From: Ekhidna sp051379705 | GTDB taxonomy: Bacteria; Bacteroidota; Bacteroidia; Cytophagales; Cyclobacteriaceae | Assembly (NCBI RefSeq): GCF_051379705.1 | Contig: NZ_CP179868.1 | Span: 1,054,001 to 1,118,000 of the forward strand | Length of the DNA: 64,000 nucleotides | Direction of reading: 5' to 3' | In this document: positions 26,911-36,055 of the stretch, piece by piece | How the letters are laid out: each line of letters starts with the position of its first letter | Position numbering within the stretch: position 1 is the first letter of the stretch | Position numbers and translations under genes: made by a program | The notes under the pieces: generated by a model | The model's database searches: none | The model's input: only the letters and a program-made list of their open reading frames with translations | Told to the model about the DNA's origin: nothing

Positions 26911-28183
26911 GAAAATCCTCGAAAGAGGATACAATCTGACCTATTTCATTGTCACCAATACAATTAGAAATGAATAATGACTCGAACTGTGATGGCGCGA
27001 GGTATACTCCAGCATTGAGCATGTGACGAAAATACTTTCCAAATAACTCCGTATCACATGACTTAGCTGTTTTAAAGTCCACCACTTTTTTATCTGTGAA
27101 GAAAAGACTAATCATACTACCAATTTGATTCATGGTGTATTTGAGTTTATGCTTTTTCAAAGCCTTCTCATAGCCACTCATTATCTTCTTTGCTGCCTTC
27201 TCTATATTTTCATACACTTCAGGGTGATCGTTGAGATAACTGAGTTGAGCATAGCCAGCTGCCATGGCAACTGGATTTCCTGATAATGTACCAGCTTGGT
27301 AAACTGGCCCTTGTGGGGAAACAAAATCCATTACATCACTTCGTCCTCCGTACGCTCCAACAGGCATGCCTGCACCGATTATTTTACCCAAAGTAGTCAA
27401 GTCCGGCTTGACTCCATAGACTTCTTGAGCGCCACCTTTTGCCAAGCGGAAACCAGTCATTACCTCATCAAATATCAAGAGAATTCCATCTTCATCACAT
27501 ACCGTACGAAGGCCTTCAAGAAAGCCAGGTTCGGGTAATACGCACCCCATATTTCCGGCAACAGGCTCTACGATAATGGCCGCAATTTCACCTTGGTTGG
27601 ACGCCAAGACTTCTTTTACCTTTTCAATATTATTGTATGGGGCCAATAAGGTATCCTGCGCTGTGCCTTTAGTTACGCCAGGACTATCTGGCTCCCCCAT
27701 TGTCATTGCTCCACTTCCTGCAGCAATCAAAAATGAATCCCCATGACCATGATAACAGCCTTCAAACTTTAGCACTTTGTCGCGCTTGGTGAATCCACGG
27801 GCCAAACGAATGGCTGACATAGTGGCTTCAGTGCCCGAGTTAACCATTCTCACTTTTTCAATAGAAGGAACCATCTCATTAATAAGCTCAGCCAGCTCCA
27901 CTTCCATTCTGCTGGGAGCGCCAAATGACGGAGATCCGATTACGGCTTTGAATATCGCCTCTTCTATTTGCTTGTTAGCATGTCCCAGAATCATTGGTCC
28001 CCAACTATTGATCAAATCAATGTAGGAGTTTCCATCTTCATCGTACATGTAAGCGCCTTCAGCTTTCGCAAAAAAAATGGGGTCACCCCCCACTGCTTTG
28101 AATGCACGAACTGGTGAATTTACCCCACCAGGTATGTAGTCTTTTGCCCGATCAAAAAGTTCTTTACTTGTTGCTATCTTCAT
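26888..28183 (-). CDS. hemL: Glutamate-1-semialdehyde 2,1-aminomutase
   Basis: A 431-residue class III aminotransferase that makes 5-aminolevulinate from glutamate-1-semialdehyde for tetrapyrrole synthesis. Diagnostic parts are PGGVNSPVRAFKAVGGDP (18-35), MVNSGTEATMSAIRLARG, the LIFDEVMTGFR segment, and the PLP lysine K267 in TLGKIIGAGMPVGAYGGR. Length is normal. Its start overlaps the end of the upstream PBP-like gene by 20 bases, making it the last gene of the guaA operon. Confidence 0.97.
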   Translation of the reverse strand: MKIATSKELFDRAKDYIPGGVNSPVRAFKAVGGDPIFFAKAEGAYMYDEDGNSYIDLINSWGPMILGHANKQIEEAIFKAVIGSPSFGAPSRMEVELAELINEMVPSIEKVRMVNSGTEATMSAIRLARGFTKRDKVLKFEGCYHGHGDSFLIAAGSGAMTMGEPDSPGVTKGTAQDTLLAPYNNIEKVKEVLASNQGEIAAIIVEPVAGNMGCVLPEPGFLEGLRTVCDEDGILLIFDEVMTGFRLAKGGAQEVYGVKPDLTTLGKIIGAGMPVGAYGGRSDVMDFVSPQGPVYQAGTLSGNPVAMAAGYAQLSYLNDHPEVYENIEKAAKKIMSGYEKALKKHKLKYTMNQIGSMISLFFTDKKVVDFKTAKSCDTELFGKYFRHMLNAGVYLAPSQFESLFISNCIGDNEIGQIVSSFEDFLKAEQGR

Positions 28184-30029
28184 TAGTTGCGTTAACTTCT
28201 TGTTTGCTGTTTTGGTTTCTCAATTGGAGATTTTCTAAGGTAGTGATAGGCACCAACTGATTGTCTTTATAAGGACCATACTTTACTCCTTCCATGATAT
28301 ATCCGGAATACCTATTGCCATCAAGTAAACCGCGCTGAAAGTATTTGCCATGCTCATCCATGAGCTTACCGAGGTGCCAAATCAGCTCGTATCCGTATAT
28401 ATGATATTCACTTGGCTCTATCCCTACCGATTCAACAAAAGTCCTTTTGATACGATCATAGTTTTCACTTTCAAGGTCATAATAAGATGGGCTAAGAAAA
28501 TCTATTTGGAGTCGTTCCAGTTGAGCATAAGAAACCAAGGAAAAATTAAGCCAGTCTTGATAGCCGATGATACCAATACTATCACTCCTCACCTCCACCA
28601 TACTTATGAAATTATTTGCAAGTAGATTACTTGATGTTGCAGCAAATATGTGTCCGATACTATCCGGCTGCACGGTGAATTTCACCTCGTAAGACTCTAT
28701 AACGTCCTCTCCTTTTGAGTCTCGCATAATCCTTCCGGACTCTTCATTTCTTAAGCTTCTAGTTCTGACGGTTCTACCCGGTATAAGCGCAATGGAGTCA
28801 ATTTCATCTTGTGAGTACATAGTGTCTAGTCGAACTTCGTACTGCTCTGTAAAATCTATTTGAATCTGTTGTGCATCCTCATTGGTGAGACGCTCAAATC
28901 GAACAACAAAAAAACTATCCCTCTCAATAGTCTCTCGGTAGGCATTTGCGATGATGCTATCTCTATCGGTTTCATAGAAAATGAAGAGCTTTTTGTTATC
29001 TGTAAATTTCTGTGCTGCAAATCGCGCAGCTTCCCTGCCTTGTGTAGAGTAGGCTGGTTTAAACAAAAATGAATACGGGTTATCGCCAATGATCTCTTCG
29101 TTTGATGAGACAGGGTTGATCATGGTTACTTTATTTTCTTTCGAAAACTGTGAAATATATCTGGATGGACCCGTGTAAAGTGGTCCTACAATAGCATCTG
29201 CTTTATCCAGCTTACCATCCTTTACAAGGTCATTAGCCACAGAACCTTTCTTTTTTGTATCATAAGGAAACAGGTTGACACTGATTCCTTGCTCTTTCAA
29301 ATCTTCCTGAGCTTTATTCATTCCCTGGTAGAGGTCAAAGATTATTGAGTTCCTAATTACGGTTTTAGGTGTTGCCAGACCTTCATACATAAATGGAAGC
29401 ACAACCGCTATCGCATATTCATCTTTCTTGACAATCGGAAGGCTTTCATCTGGTCCGATTGTCAAGTTGAATTTTTCGGCCAACTCTAACAAAAGCAGCT
29501 GATCACGCTCATCATATGGTTGGTTTTGAATGGCTTTGGCGTAATAAGTGCCGATATAGGAATTATTTGGGTTTAAAGCATATGCTGAATCCAAGCCGGA
29601 TACTGATAATTTTTCGAGGAAGTTATCAACAAGAAAGTTTCTCCAATTTTCAGGAAGGTTTTCAACTCTGCGAAATGCCTGCCAAAGGTTGTTCTGATCA
29701 AAAGCCAGATAAGCAAGCCAATAGTCCACTTCTTGTTGTTGCTCCCAGTCTGGAAACTTCACTTTAATCTGCTTGAACATATCCTCAGCCTCTTTGGACT
29801 GATTCAGCTTCAGTGATGATAAGGCGTAATAGAATGAAGCATACGCACCAAAAGTCCCATCATTGGTGATATTTTGAAATGCTTGTTTGGCTTCTGTATA
29901 ATTCCCAAGTCCAAATTGTCTCTTGGCTTCCAGGTATTCACCCTGACTTGATTGCGCTGAGACTGAGAGAATTGAAATGAATAATATACTAAAGATGAGA
30001 GTTCGCACAGTTGGTTGTTTTTCTTTCAA
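28164..30029 (-). CDS. TPR plus periplasmic-binding-protein-like (LivK/LpoA-type) protein
   Basis: A 621-residue exported protein. After the signal peptide (to about SVSAQ), residues 30-190 contain TPR-like helices (AKRQFGLGNYTEAKQAFQNI). From about 205 on it has a type I periplasmic-binding fold: YAIAVVLPFMYEG, ADAIVGPLYTGPSRYISQFS and MINPVSSNEEIIGDNPYSFL. The TPR plus PBP arrangement resembles LpoA-type activators of penicillin-binding proteins, but it could also bind amino acids or act as a receptor. No transporter genes are nearby. It lies 9 bases after guaA and overlaps hemL. Confidence 0.8.
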   Translation of the reverse strand: MKEKQPTVRTLIFSILFISILSVSAQSSQGEYLEAKRQFGLGNYTEAKQAFQNITNDGTFGAYASFYYALSSLKLNQSKEAEDMFKQIKVKFPDWEQQQEVDYWLAYLAFDQNNLWQAFRRVENLPENWRNFLVDNFLEKLSVSGLDSAYALNPNNSYIGTYYAKAIQNQPYDERDQLLLLELAEKFNLTIGPDESLPIVKKDEYAIAVVLPFMYEGLATPKTVIRNSIIFDLYQGMNKAQEDLKEQGISVNLFPYDTKKKGSVANDLVKDGKLDKADAIVGPLYTGPSRYISQFSKENKVTMINPVSSNEEIIGDNPYSFLFKPAYSTQGREAARFAAQKFTDNKKLFIFYETDRDSIIANAYRETIERDSFFVVRFERLTNEDAQQIQIDFTEQYEVRLDTMYSQDEIDSIALIPGRTVRTRSLRNEESGRIMRDSKGEDVIESYEVKFTVQPDSIGHIFAATSSNLLANNFISMVEVRSDSIGIIGYQDWLNFSLVSYAQLERLQIDFLSPSYYDLESENYDRIKRTFVESVGIEPSEYHIYGYELIWHLGKLMDEHGKYFQRGLLDGNRYSGYIMEGVKYGPYKDNQLVPITTLENLQLRNQNSKQEVNATNEDSNK

Positions 30030-30038
30030 AGCTAATTA

Positions 30039-31562
30039 TTATTCCCACTCAATGGTTGCTGGTGGCTTGGAACTGATATCATAAACCACTCGATTGACAC
30101 CTTTAACGTTGTTGATGATTTTGTTTGAGATCTTACCGAGGAATTCATACGGTAAATGAACCCAGTCTGCGGTCATACCATCTAAACTAGCAACGGCTCT
30201 CAATGCGACCACATTTTCATAGGTTCGCTCATCTCCCATTACACCCACAGATTGTACAGGTAGCAGCATAGCACCCGCTTGCCACACATCATCATAAAGT
30301 CCTTCTTCTTTCAAACCATTGATAAAATGAGCATCCACTTCTTGCAGTATTCTTACCTTCTCCTCAGTGATGTCGCTAAGTATCCTGATACCCAAACCAG
30401 GACCTGGAAACGGATGACGTCCTAAGATGAACTCGGGTATCTCCAATGTTCTTCCCACATTTCTAACCTCATCCTTGAATAGTGTATTCAATGGCTCTAC
30501 TACTTTCAAATTCATTTTAGCAGGCAGGCCGCCAACGTTGTGGTGTGATTTGATTGTAACTGAAGGGCCGTTAACGGATACCGATTCGATTACATCGGGG
30601 TAGATCGTCCCCTGACCAAGCCATTTCACATCTTTGATGCTTTTGGCTTCCTCATCAAAAACTTCAATGAATACGCGACCTATAATTTTTCTTTTTCCTT
30701 CCGGGTCGCTTTCACCCTTCAATTCATCATAAAATCTGGATTTGGAATCAACACCCTTCACATTGAGCCCCAATCCCTCATACGATTTTAAGACCTCCTC
30801 AAATTCATCTTTCCTTAAAAGTCCGTTATCTACGAAAATGCAATAGAGATTTTCGCCAATTGCCTGGTGAATCAACATGGCGGCTACAGAAGAATCCACT
30901 CCTCCGGAAAGTCCTAAAACTACTTTATCATCACCCAGTTGCTCTTTGAGCTTAGCTACAGTTTCCTCTACAAAAATATCTGGCGTCCAATCTTGAGACG
31001 CCTTACAGATATGAACAACAAAGTTTCTCAACACCACTTTACCATCTATGCTATGAGTAACTTCCGGGTGGAATTGTATTCCGTAAATATCCTTATCCTC
31101 AATCTTGAAAGCAGCAACTGGAATTGACTCTGTTGCAGAAATCAGCTTAAAATTATCTGGCAAGTCCGTAATGGTATCCGCATGAGACATCCAAACCTGA
31201 CTCCCAATTTCTACTTCTTTTAGTAAATCATAATGTGAATCGACCACCTTTAGGTTGGCTCTTCCGTATTCTCGATGATTAGACTTAGCTACTGTCCCTC
31301 CATTTTTCTTCACAAGAAGTTGAGCACCATAGCAAACTCCTAAGACAGGCAAATCTCCAAGATCTTCAATATTGATATCTGGTGATCCTTCATCCAATAC
31401 AGAGCAAGGTCCTCCAGAAAGGATTACTCCTTTTACATCAGGCGTAATCTCAAACTTGCTAAATGGATGTATTTCACAGTAAACATTTAGCTCACGTACA
31501 CGCCTGGCTATTAATTGGGTATATTGTGAACCGAAATCGAGAATAAGGATTTTGTCTTGCAT
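30039..31562 (-). CDS. guaA: GMP synthase (glutamine-hydrolysing)
   Basis: A 507-residue enzyme converting XMP to GMP. The N-terminal glutamine amidotransferase has the nucleophile C77 in GVCYGAQLL and the His-Glu pair in GIQFHPEVTHS (about 165-176). The ATP pyrophosphatase domain has the P-loop GLSGGVDSS (about 218-226), and the C-terminal dimerisation domain ends with KPPATIEWE, as in bacterial GuaA. It is the first gene of a guaA-PBP-like-hemL operon. Confidence 0.98.
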   Translation of the reverse strand: MQDKILILDFGSQYTQLIARRVRELNVYCEIHPFSKFEITPDVKGVILSGGPCSVLDEGSPDINIEDLGDLPVLGVCYGAQLLVKKNGGTVAKSNHREYGRANLKVVDSHYDLLKEVEIGSQVWMSHADTITDLPDNFKLISATESIPVAAFKIEDKDIYGIQFHPEVTHSIDGKVVLRNFVVHICKASQDWTPDIFVEETVAKLKEQLGDDKVVLGLSGGVDSSVAAMLIHQAIGENLYCIFVDNGLLRKDEFEEVLKSYEGLGLNVKGVDSKSRFYDELKGESDPEGKRKIIGRVFIEVFDEEAKSIKDVKWLGQGTIYPDVIESVSVNGPSVTIKSHHNVGGLPAKMNLKVVEPLNTLFKDEVRNVGRTLEIPEFILGRHPFPGPGLGIRILSDITEEKVRILQEVDAHFINGLKEEGLYDDVWQAGAMLLPVQSVGVMGDERTYENVVALRAVASLDGMTADWVHLPYEFLGKISNKIINNVKGVNRVVYDISSKPPATIEWE

Positions 31563-31694
31563 GGCCGCAAAATTACTGTTTCTGAGATACCACTAGTGTG
31601 TTTATTTATCGAAAATTTCATGAGATCATCCAAAGAATTTAATACTGGAATAATTTTGGTTTAATACCTTCACGAATCAGAACTGTCCGTACGT

Positions 31695-33305
31695 ATGAAG
31701 AAATCACTTTATTGCCTATTAATTCTATTGTCGACAGCCCTGGCAGGGCAAGAAAAGCCACGTTTAGTTGTGGGCATTGTTGTTGATCAAATGAGGTATG
31801 ATTACCTCTCCCGGTATTATAATGATTTCGAAGAAGGTGGATTTAAAAGGTTGATTGAAGATGGGTTTTTGTTTAAAAATGCTCATTACGATTATTCGCC
31901 TACCAAAACAGGCCCTGGGCACGCCTCGATTTACACTGGAACTACTCCTGCGCGACATGGGATTATTGGAAATGACTGGTTCGTCCCAGCAATTGACAGA
32001 AGAGTAAACTGTGTTGAAGACACAACGGCATCCGTAGTTGGTGGTGTTTCGAATGGAAAGGTGTCTCCTAAAAATTTACTCACAACTACCATAACAGATG
32101 AGCTTCGGCTTTTCTACAACTTCAACTCTAAGGTGGTTGGCGTTTCTCTGAAAGATAGAGGTGCTTCGCTCCCCGCTGGTCACAATCCCACAGGAGCCTA
32201 CTGGTATGATCTCCAGAGTGGCAATATGATCACAAGTACTTATTACGCGCAAAAACTACCAACCTGGGTCAATGATTACAACAAACAAAAAAGACCTTTT
32301 GAGCTGATCAACGGCAAATGGGAATTGCTAAAAGATGAAAGTATATATAATGAAAGCATAGCCGACCAAAACGAATACGAACAGCCGATTAGAAGTGGAA
32401 TGGATGTTTCCTTTCCGCACGATCTTTCTAAACATAAAGAGGACCCTTCCATCTTGAAATACACGCCTTTTACAAATACAGTGATTAAAGAAATTGCTTT
32501 AAAAGCAGTTGAAGGAGAAGAATTGGGCAAAGATAGCATACCCGACTTTCTCACAATCAGCTTTTCAGCAACTGATGATGTTGGACATAGATTCGGGCCC
32601 AGATCCATGGAAGTACAGGACACTTATTTACGATTAGATAAAGAACTGAGAGAAATACTAACCTATCTCGATCAAAATGTAGGGAAAGACAATTACGTGG
32701 TATTCTTGTCTGCAGATCATGGTGCTACTGACGTTCCTTCTTACTTATACAAAAACAAGATGCCTGCAGGCTATCATAATAATGGATACATCAAATCCGT
32801 CCTGACGGAGGCATTAGAAAAGGAATATGGCGAAGGAAAATGGATAAGTTCAATTATTAATGAACAGATATACCTAAATCACAAATTACTTAATGAGAAA
32901 GGTCTGGATTCAAAGCCAGTTAAACAAATCATAATTGAAAGACTCTTGCAGGAAGATTATGTGGTTGAAGCCTTTGATAAGGATGTGGTAGCTATGCGCA
33001 TGTTTACAGATCCAACATTGATCCGCTTGCAAAATGGTTACAACAATAAGCGAAGCGGTGATATATTGTATAATTTGACCCCTAGCAATCTCAACGATGC
33101 GTTTGGGCGAAAAGGGACCGACCATCGCACGCCGTACGCTTACGACACGCATATTCCAATCATTTTTTATGGGAAAGGAATAAAAAAAGGCAATAGCATC
33201 AGACGTGTAGACATCACCGATATTGCTCCCTCACTTTCCGCGCTCCTTGACATTTCACTGCCAAGCGGAAGCTCCGGCGAACCATTAAAAGAATTGTTTG
33301 ATTAG
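31695..33305 (+). CDS. PafA-type alkaline phosphatase (secreted)
   Basis: A 536-residue alkaline phosphatase superfamily enzyme with signal peptide MKKSLYCLLILLSTALAGQ. D31 (GIVVDQMRYDYL) is a metal ligand. T72 in KTGPGHASIYTG is the likely nucleophile, N93 lies in GIIGNDW, and K153 and R155 form the KDR motif. These residues match the T79/N100/K162/R164 set of PafA with near-identical spacing. Later metal ligands are in FSATDDVGHRFGP, LSADHGAT and DHRTPYAYDTHIPIIF. It should hydrolyse phosphate monoesters outside the cytoplasm for phosphate supply. The DUF4159 gene follows by 34 bases. Confidence 0.93.
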   Translation: MKKSLYCLLILLSTALAGQEKPRLVVGIVVDQMRYDYLSRYYNDFEEGGFKRLIEDGFLFKNAHYDYSPTKTGPGHASIYTGTTPARHGIIGNDWFVPAIDRRVNCVEDTTASVVGGVSNGKVSPKNLLTTTITDELRLFYNFNSKVVGVSLKDRGASLPAGHNPTGAYWYDLQSGNMITSTYYAQKLPTWVNDYNKQKRPFELINGKWELLKDESIYNESIADQNEYEQPIRSGMDVSFPHDLSKHKEDPSILKYTPFTNTVIKEIALKAVEGEELGKDSIPDFLTISFSATDDVGHRFGPRSMEVQDTYLRLDKELREILTYLDQNVGKDNYVVFLSADHGATDVPSYLYKNKMPAGYHNNGYIKSVLTEALEKEYGEGKWISSIINEQIYLNHKLLNEKGLDSKPVKQIIIERLLQEDYVVEAFDKDVVAMRMFTDPTLIRLQNGYNNKRSGDILYNLTPSNLNDAFGRKGTDHRTPYAYDTHIPIIFYGKGIKKGNSIRRVDITDIAPSLSALLDISLPSGSSGEPLKELFD

Positions 33306-33339
33306 AACCATTTTGCACTAAGATGAGTATAATTGGTCT

Positions 33340-33990
33340 ATGAGAAAGCTTTGCATTCTACTTACCCTTATTTCACTCTCCGGCTATTCACAGCCTGTGA
33401 AGATTGCCAAACTAAAGTACGACGGAGGCGGTGACTGGTATGCAAACAAAACAGCACTGCCCAATCTAATAGAATTTTGCAATGAACAAATAAACACCAA
33501 TCTGGCCATCTCTGAAGATGTTGTTGAAGTAGGTAGTCCTGACCTTTTCCTTTATCCATATATATACATGACTGGTCATGGCAATGTTGTTTTAAACAAT
33601 GCGCAAGTAGACAATTTGAGAAGCTACCTTACCTCTGGCGGATTCTTACACATTGATGACAACTATGGCTTGGATCAATTTGTACGGATGGAAATGAAGA
33701 AGGTCTTTCCTGAACTAGAGTTTGTTGAGATCCCTTTTGATCACCCTATTTATCATCAAAAATTTGATTTTGATGAAGGTCTTCCAAAAATCCATCAACA
33801 CGAGGGTAAACCACCAAAAGGTTACGGTTTGATTTATGAAAAAAGGCTAGTCTGTTTTTATACCTATGAATCGGACTTAGGAAATGGATGGGAAGATCAG
33901 TCTGTATATAACGACCCTCAGGCTATTCGAATTGAAGCTTTAAAAATGGGTGCGAACATCGTTTCGTATGCATTTACTTCTGCTCTATAA
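33340..33990 (+). CDS. DUF4159 secreted protein
   Basis: A 216-residue protein with signal peptide (MRKLCILLTLISLSGYSQ). DUF4159 features are KLKYDGGGDWYANKTALPNL, FLYPYIYMTGHGNVVLNN, LTSGGFLHIDDNYGLDQF and FPELEFVEIPFDHPIYHQ. The family has a glutamine-amidotransferase-like/ThuA-like fold and is usually near other envelope genes; its role is unknown. It follows the phosphatase gene closely and may be cotranscribed. Confidence 0.9.
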   Translation: MRKLCILLTLISLSGYSQPVKIAKLKYDGGGDWYANKTALPNLIEFCNEQINTNLAISEDVVEVGSPDLFLYPYIYMTGHGNVVLNNAQVDNLRSYLTSGGFLHIDDNYGLDQFVRMEMKKVFPELEFVEIPFDHPIYHQKFDFDEGLPKIHQHEGKPPKGYGLIYEKRLVCFYTYESDLGNGWEDQSVYNDPQAIRIEALKMGANIVSYAFTSAL

Positions 33991-34060
33991 ATGAGTAAAG
34001 CCTCAATCATCCGAAGAATCATGAGGCAATTACCTACCTGAAAACTTACTTCACCAAATA

Positions 34061-34894
34061 TTATCTTCTTCCTTCAGGTGTGATCACCTTCGTGATTGGA
34101 TCTCCACCATTGATGGTTATAGTTACTTCATTGTCACAAGTGCCATCACCATAGTCTACGATCACTTCATTATCATCGGTTGTATACTTTTTGATACCGG
34201 ATACCGGAATAAATACTCTGCTAGACCAGCACGCTCTTTTGTAGATGATTCTGCTGATAATCTCAACTGTGTAACTCACACCATCTCTCCGTGTTCCATT
34301 CGCACTACCATCTACACCTACTTCATCCTGCAGCGGATTGTTTGCTCTAAACCAGGTTCGCACTCTTTCAGATTCTCTTGTAGCTTCAGTCTCATCTTCA
34401 AAAGTTAGCTTACCACCAGTAAGCGTTATGCCGAACGTAGGATCATCATCAAGGCTCTCAGAAATGTTTTCTATAGTTCGAGTTCCTTCTACCAAAACTC
34501 CATCTACGCTAAACCCATCAAAAGTTGCGGTTCTGAATGCACCAGGAATTAACCTGTGGTCGCTGTATGAAATCCGAATAATTCCTGCTCTGGTTCGTCC
34601 GCCTGGACCTTCACATCCATCACCGTAATCGATGGTTACTGTTTTGGCTTCTTCATCGTGAGTGATTGTTGCACAGTCTAAAACGTCATCTCGATTTACT
34701 CTACCAGCAGCATTAATTGTTTCAAGTCCTGCTTCCACTATCACATCAATGTCTTCATAATTCGATTCCAGTGTAGCCTCCGAGTCCAAATCCAAAGACT
34801 CAACTAAATCGCCTCCGGATACTTCATCGTCATTATTACATGATGTTAAAAAAGTGGCAAACGCAATCGCAGTAATAAATAATAGCTTTTTCAT
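34061..34894 (-). CDS. Lipoprotein of unknown function
   Basis: A 277-residue protein with a lipoprotein signal (MKKLLFITAIAFATFLTSCN, Cys19) followed by the acidic stretch NNDDEVSGGD. The mature part has two similar motifs, TVTIDYGDGCEGPGGRTRAG and EVIVDYGDGTCDNEVTITIN, each with a D-Y-G-D-G core, suggesting an internally duplicated beta-rich domain. Comparable lipoproteins occur in many Bacteroidota. No enzymatic function can be assigned. It is convergent with DUF4159 and divergent from the barrel gene at 35103; a 208-base divergent intergenic region (34895-35102) separates them and shows no clear feature beyond probable promoters. Confidence 0.75.
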   Translation of the reverse strand: MKKLLFITAIAFATFLTSCNNDDEVSGGDLVESLDLDSEATLESNYEDIDVIVEAGLETINAAGRVNRDDVLDCATITHDEEAKTVTIDYGDGCEGPGGRTRAGIIRISYSDHRLIPGAFRTATFDGFSVDGVLVEGTRTIENISESLDDDPTFGITLTGGKLTFEDETEATRESERVRTWFRANNPLQDEVGVDGSANGTRRDGVSYTVEIISRIIYKRACWSSRVFIPVSGIKKYTTDDNEVIVDYGDGTCDNEVTITINGGDPITKVITPEGRR

Positions 34895-35102
34895 AATTGT
34901 TTTATTTCTTGTAATTGTTTTTCAAATGATTTGCCTCTTTGACAGAACAAATTTCAGAAGGTTTAAAAGCCTGATTAAAATTTTTGCTGCCATTTGAATC
35001 GATTACAAAAGGTAGACATTCAGATTTCACAACAATTAATCCTCAAATAGTGCTAATTGATTGCTTATTATTGTAGTGTATTGACTTTAACTATGACCTA
35101 CT

Positions 35103-36053
35103 ATGCGAAACTTTATTGCGGCTTTTATGCTTCTCATGTGCACATCCCTAGTTTACAGTCAAGGATGTAGCGATGCTGGGTTTTGTACTATGGGTGCAAT
35201 GAAGCCGGATCAAAACTATAGCAAGCGAATAGCCATTAAGCTAAGGTCGATTGAATTTAATTATTACAAAGGCACAAGCCTGCTCACTCCAATTATTTAT
35301 GCAGCTACAGTAGATTTTAATCTCGGCATCAATGACTACAGCTCTTTTCAAATCAAGCTGCCCTATCAGTGGGTAAAAGGTACACTTGGTGAAACGGCAG
35401 GTTTGGGAGATATTTCTCTGAGCTACACCAGATTATTAAAGGCCACAAAAAAATGGAATATCAATGGAACATTAGGCGCCAAAATTCCATCAAATGACAG
35501 CAACACAACAGTGAATAATGAAAATACAGGTGGTGTCGATGCTCCCATTCACATGTATTATCAGCAAAGTTTGGGTTCGTATGATGCTATTGCCGGTGTT
35601 TCAGCAATAAGTAGAAATTGGTTGTTTGCAGCGGGCATTCAGATTGCCCTTACTAGAAACAACAATCAATTTGTTTGGGCAGGATTCCCAAATTACCCCG
35701 ATACGGAGTACTTACAGAGCTACAACATTGGGAGAGAATTGTTGAGAGGAACAGACGTAATGATTAGAGTGGAACGAAACTGGAGGTTTACGAATTTCAA
35801 TTTTTCATTGGGTGCTTTACCTATTTATAGAATCACCAAAGATGAAGGAATACCTCAAGGTGAAACTGAGCGAAGAAAACTACCCCAAACGACAGGCCTT
35901 GCGCTTTCCGTTTTAGGTAGTTTTGGATATCATTTTGACGTAAATAATAGTATTAAAATTATCAAAGGTGTTAAGTTAGTCGATCGGGATTTTAACCCAG
36001 ATGGGCTTACCAGAGACGAAGTTCTTAGCATTAGCTACGTCTACAAATTTTGA
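35103..36053 (+). CDS. Outer-membrane beta-barrel protein, first gene of the CHAT unit
   Basis: A 316-residue protein with signal peptide MRNFIAAFMLLMCTSLVYSQ. The mature N-terminus begins GCSDAGFCTMGAMKPDQ, a two-cysteine motif I have seen in related Bacteroidota barrel proteins. The remainder alternates amphipathic strands (LGDISLSYTRLL, WNINGTLGAKIP, NWRFTNFNFSLGALPIY) and ends in an aromatic strand (VLSISYVYKF), as outer-membrane barrels do. ATG of the CHAT gene follows 2 bases after the stop. A passive channel or sensor role is inferred. Confidence 0.78.
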   Translation: MRNFIAAFMLLMCTSLVYSQGCSDAGFCTMGAMKPDQNYSKRIAIKLRSIEFNYYKGTSLLTPIIYAATVDFNLGINDYSSFQIKLPYQWVKGTLGETAGLGDISLSYTRLLKATKKWNINGTLGAKIPSNDSNTTVNNENTGGVDAPIHMYYQQSLGSYDAIAGVSAISRNWLFAAGIQIALTRNNNQFVWAGFPNYPDTEYLQSYNIGRELLRGTDVMIRVERNWRFTNFNFSLGALPIYRITKDEGIPQGETERRKLPQTTGLALSVLGSFGYHFDVNNSIKIIKGVKLVDRDFNPDGLTRDEVLSISYVYKF

Positions 36054-36055
36054 TC

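Noticed and set aside
34000..34027. Terminator between the DUF4159 and lipoprotein genes
   Set aside because: GCCTCA and TGAGGC can pair, but the stem is only 6 bp around a 16-base loop and no T-run follows on either strand.
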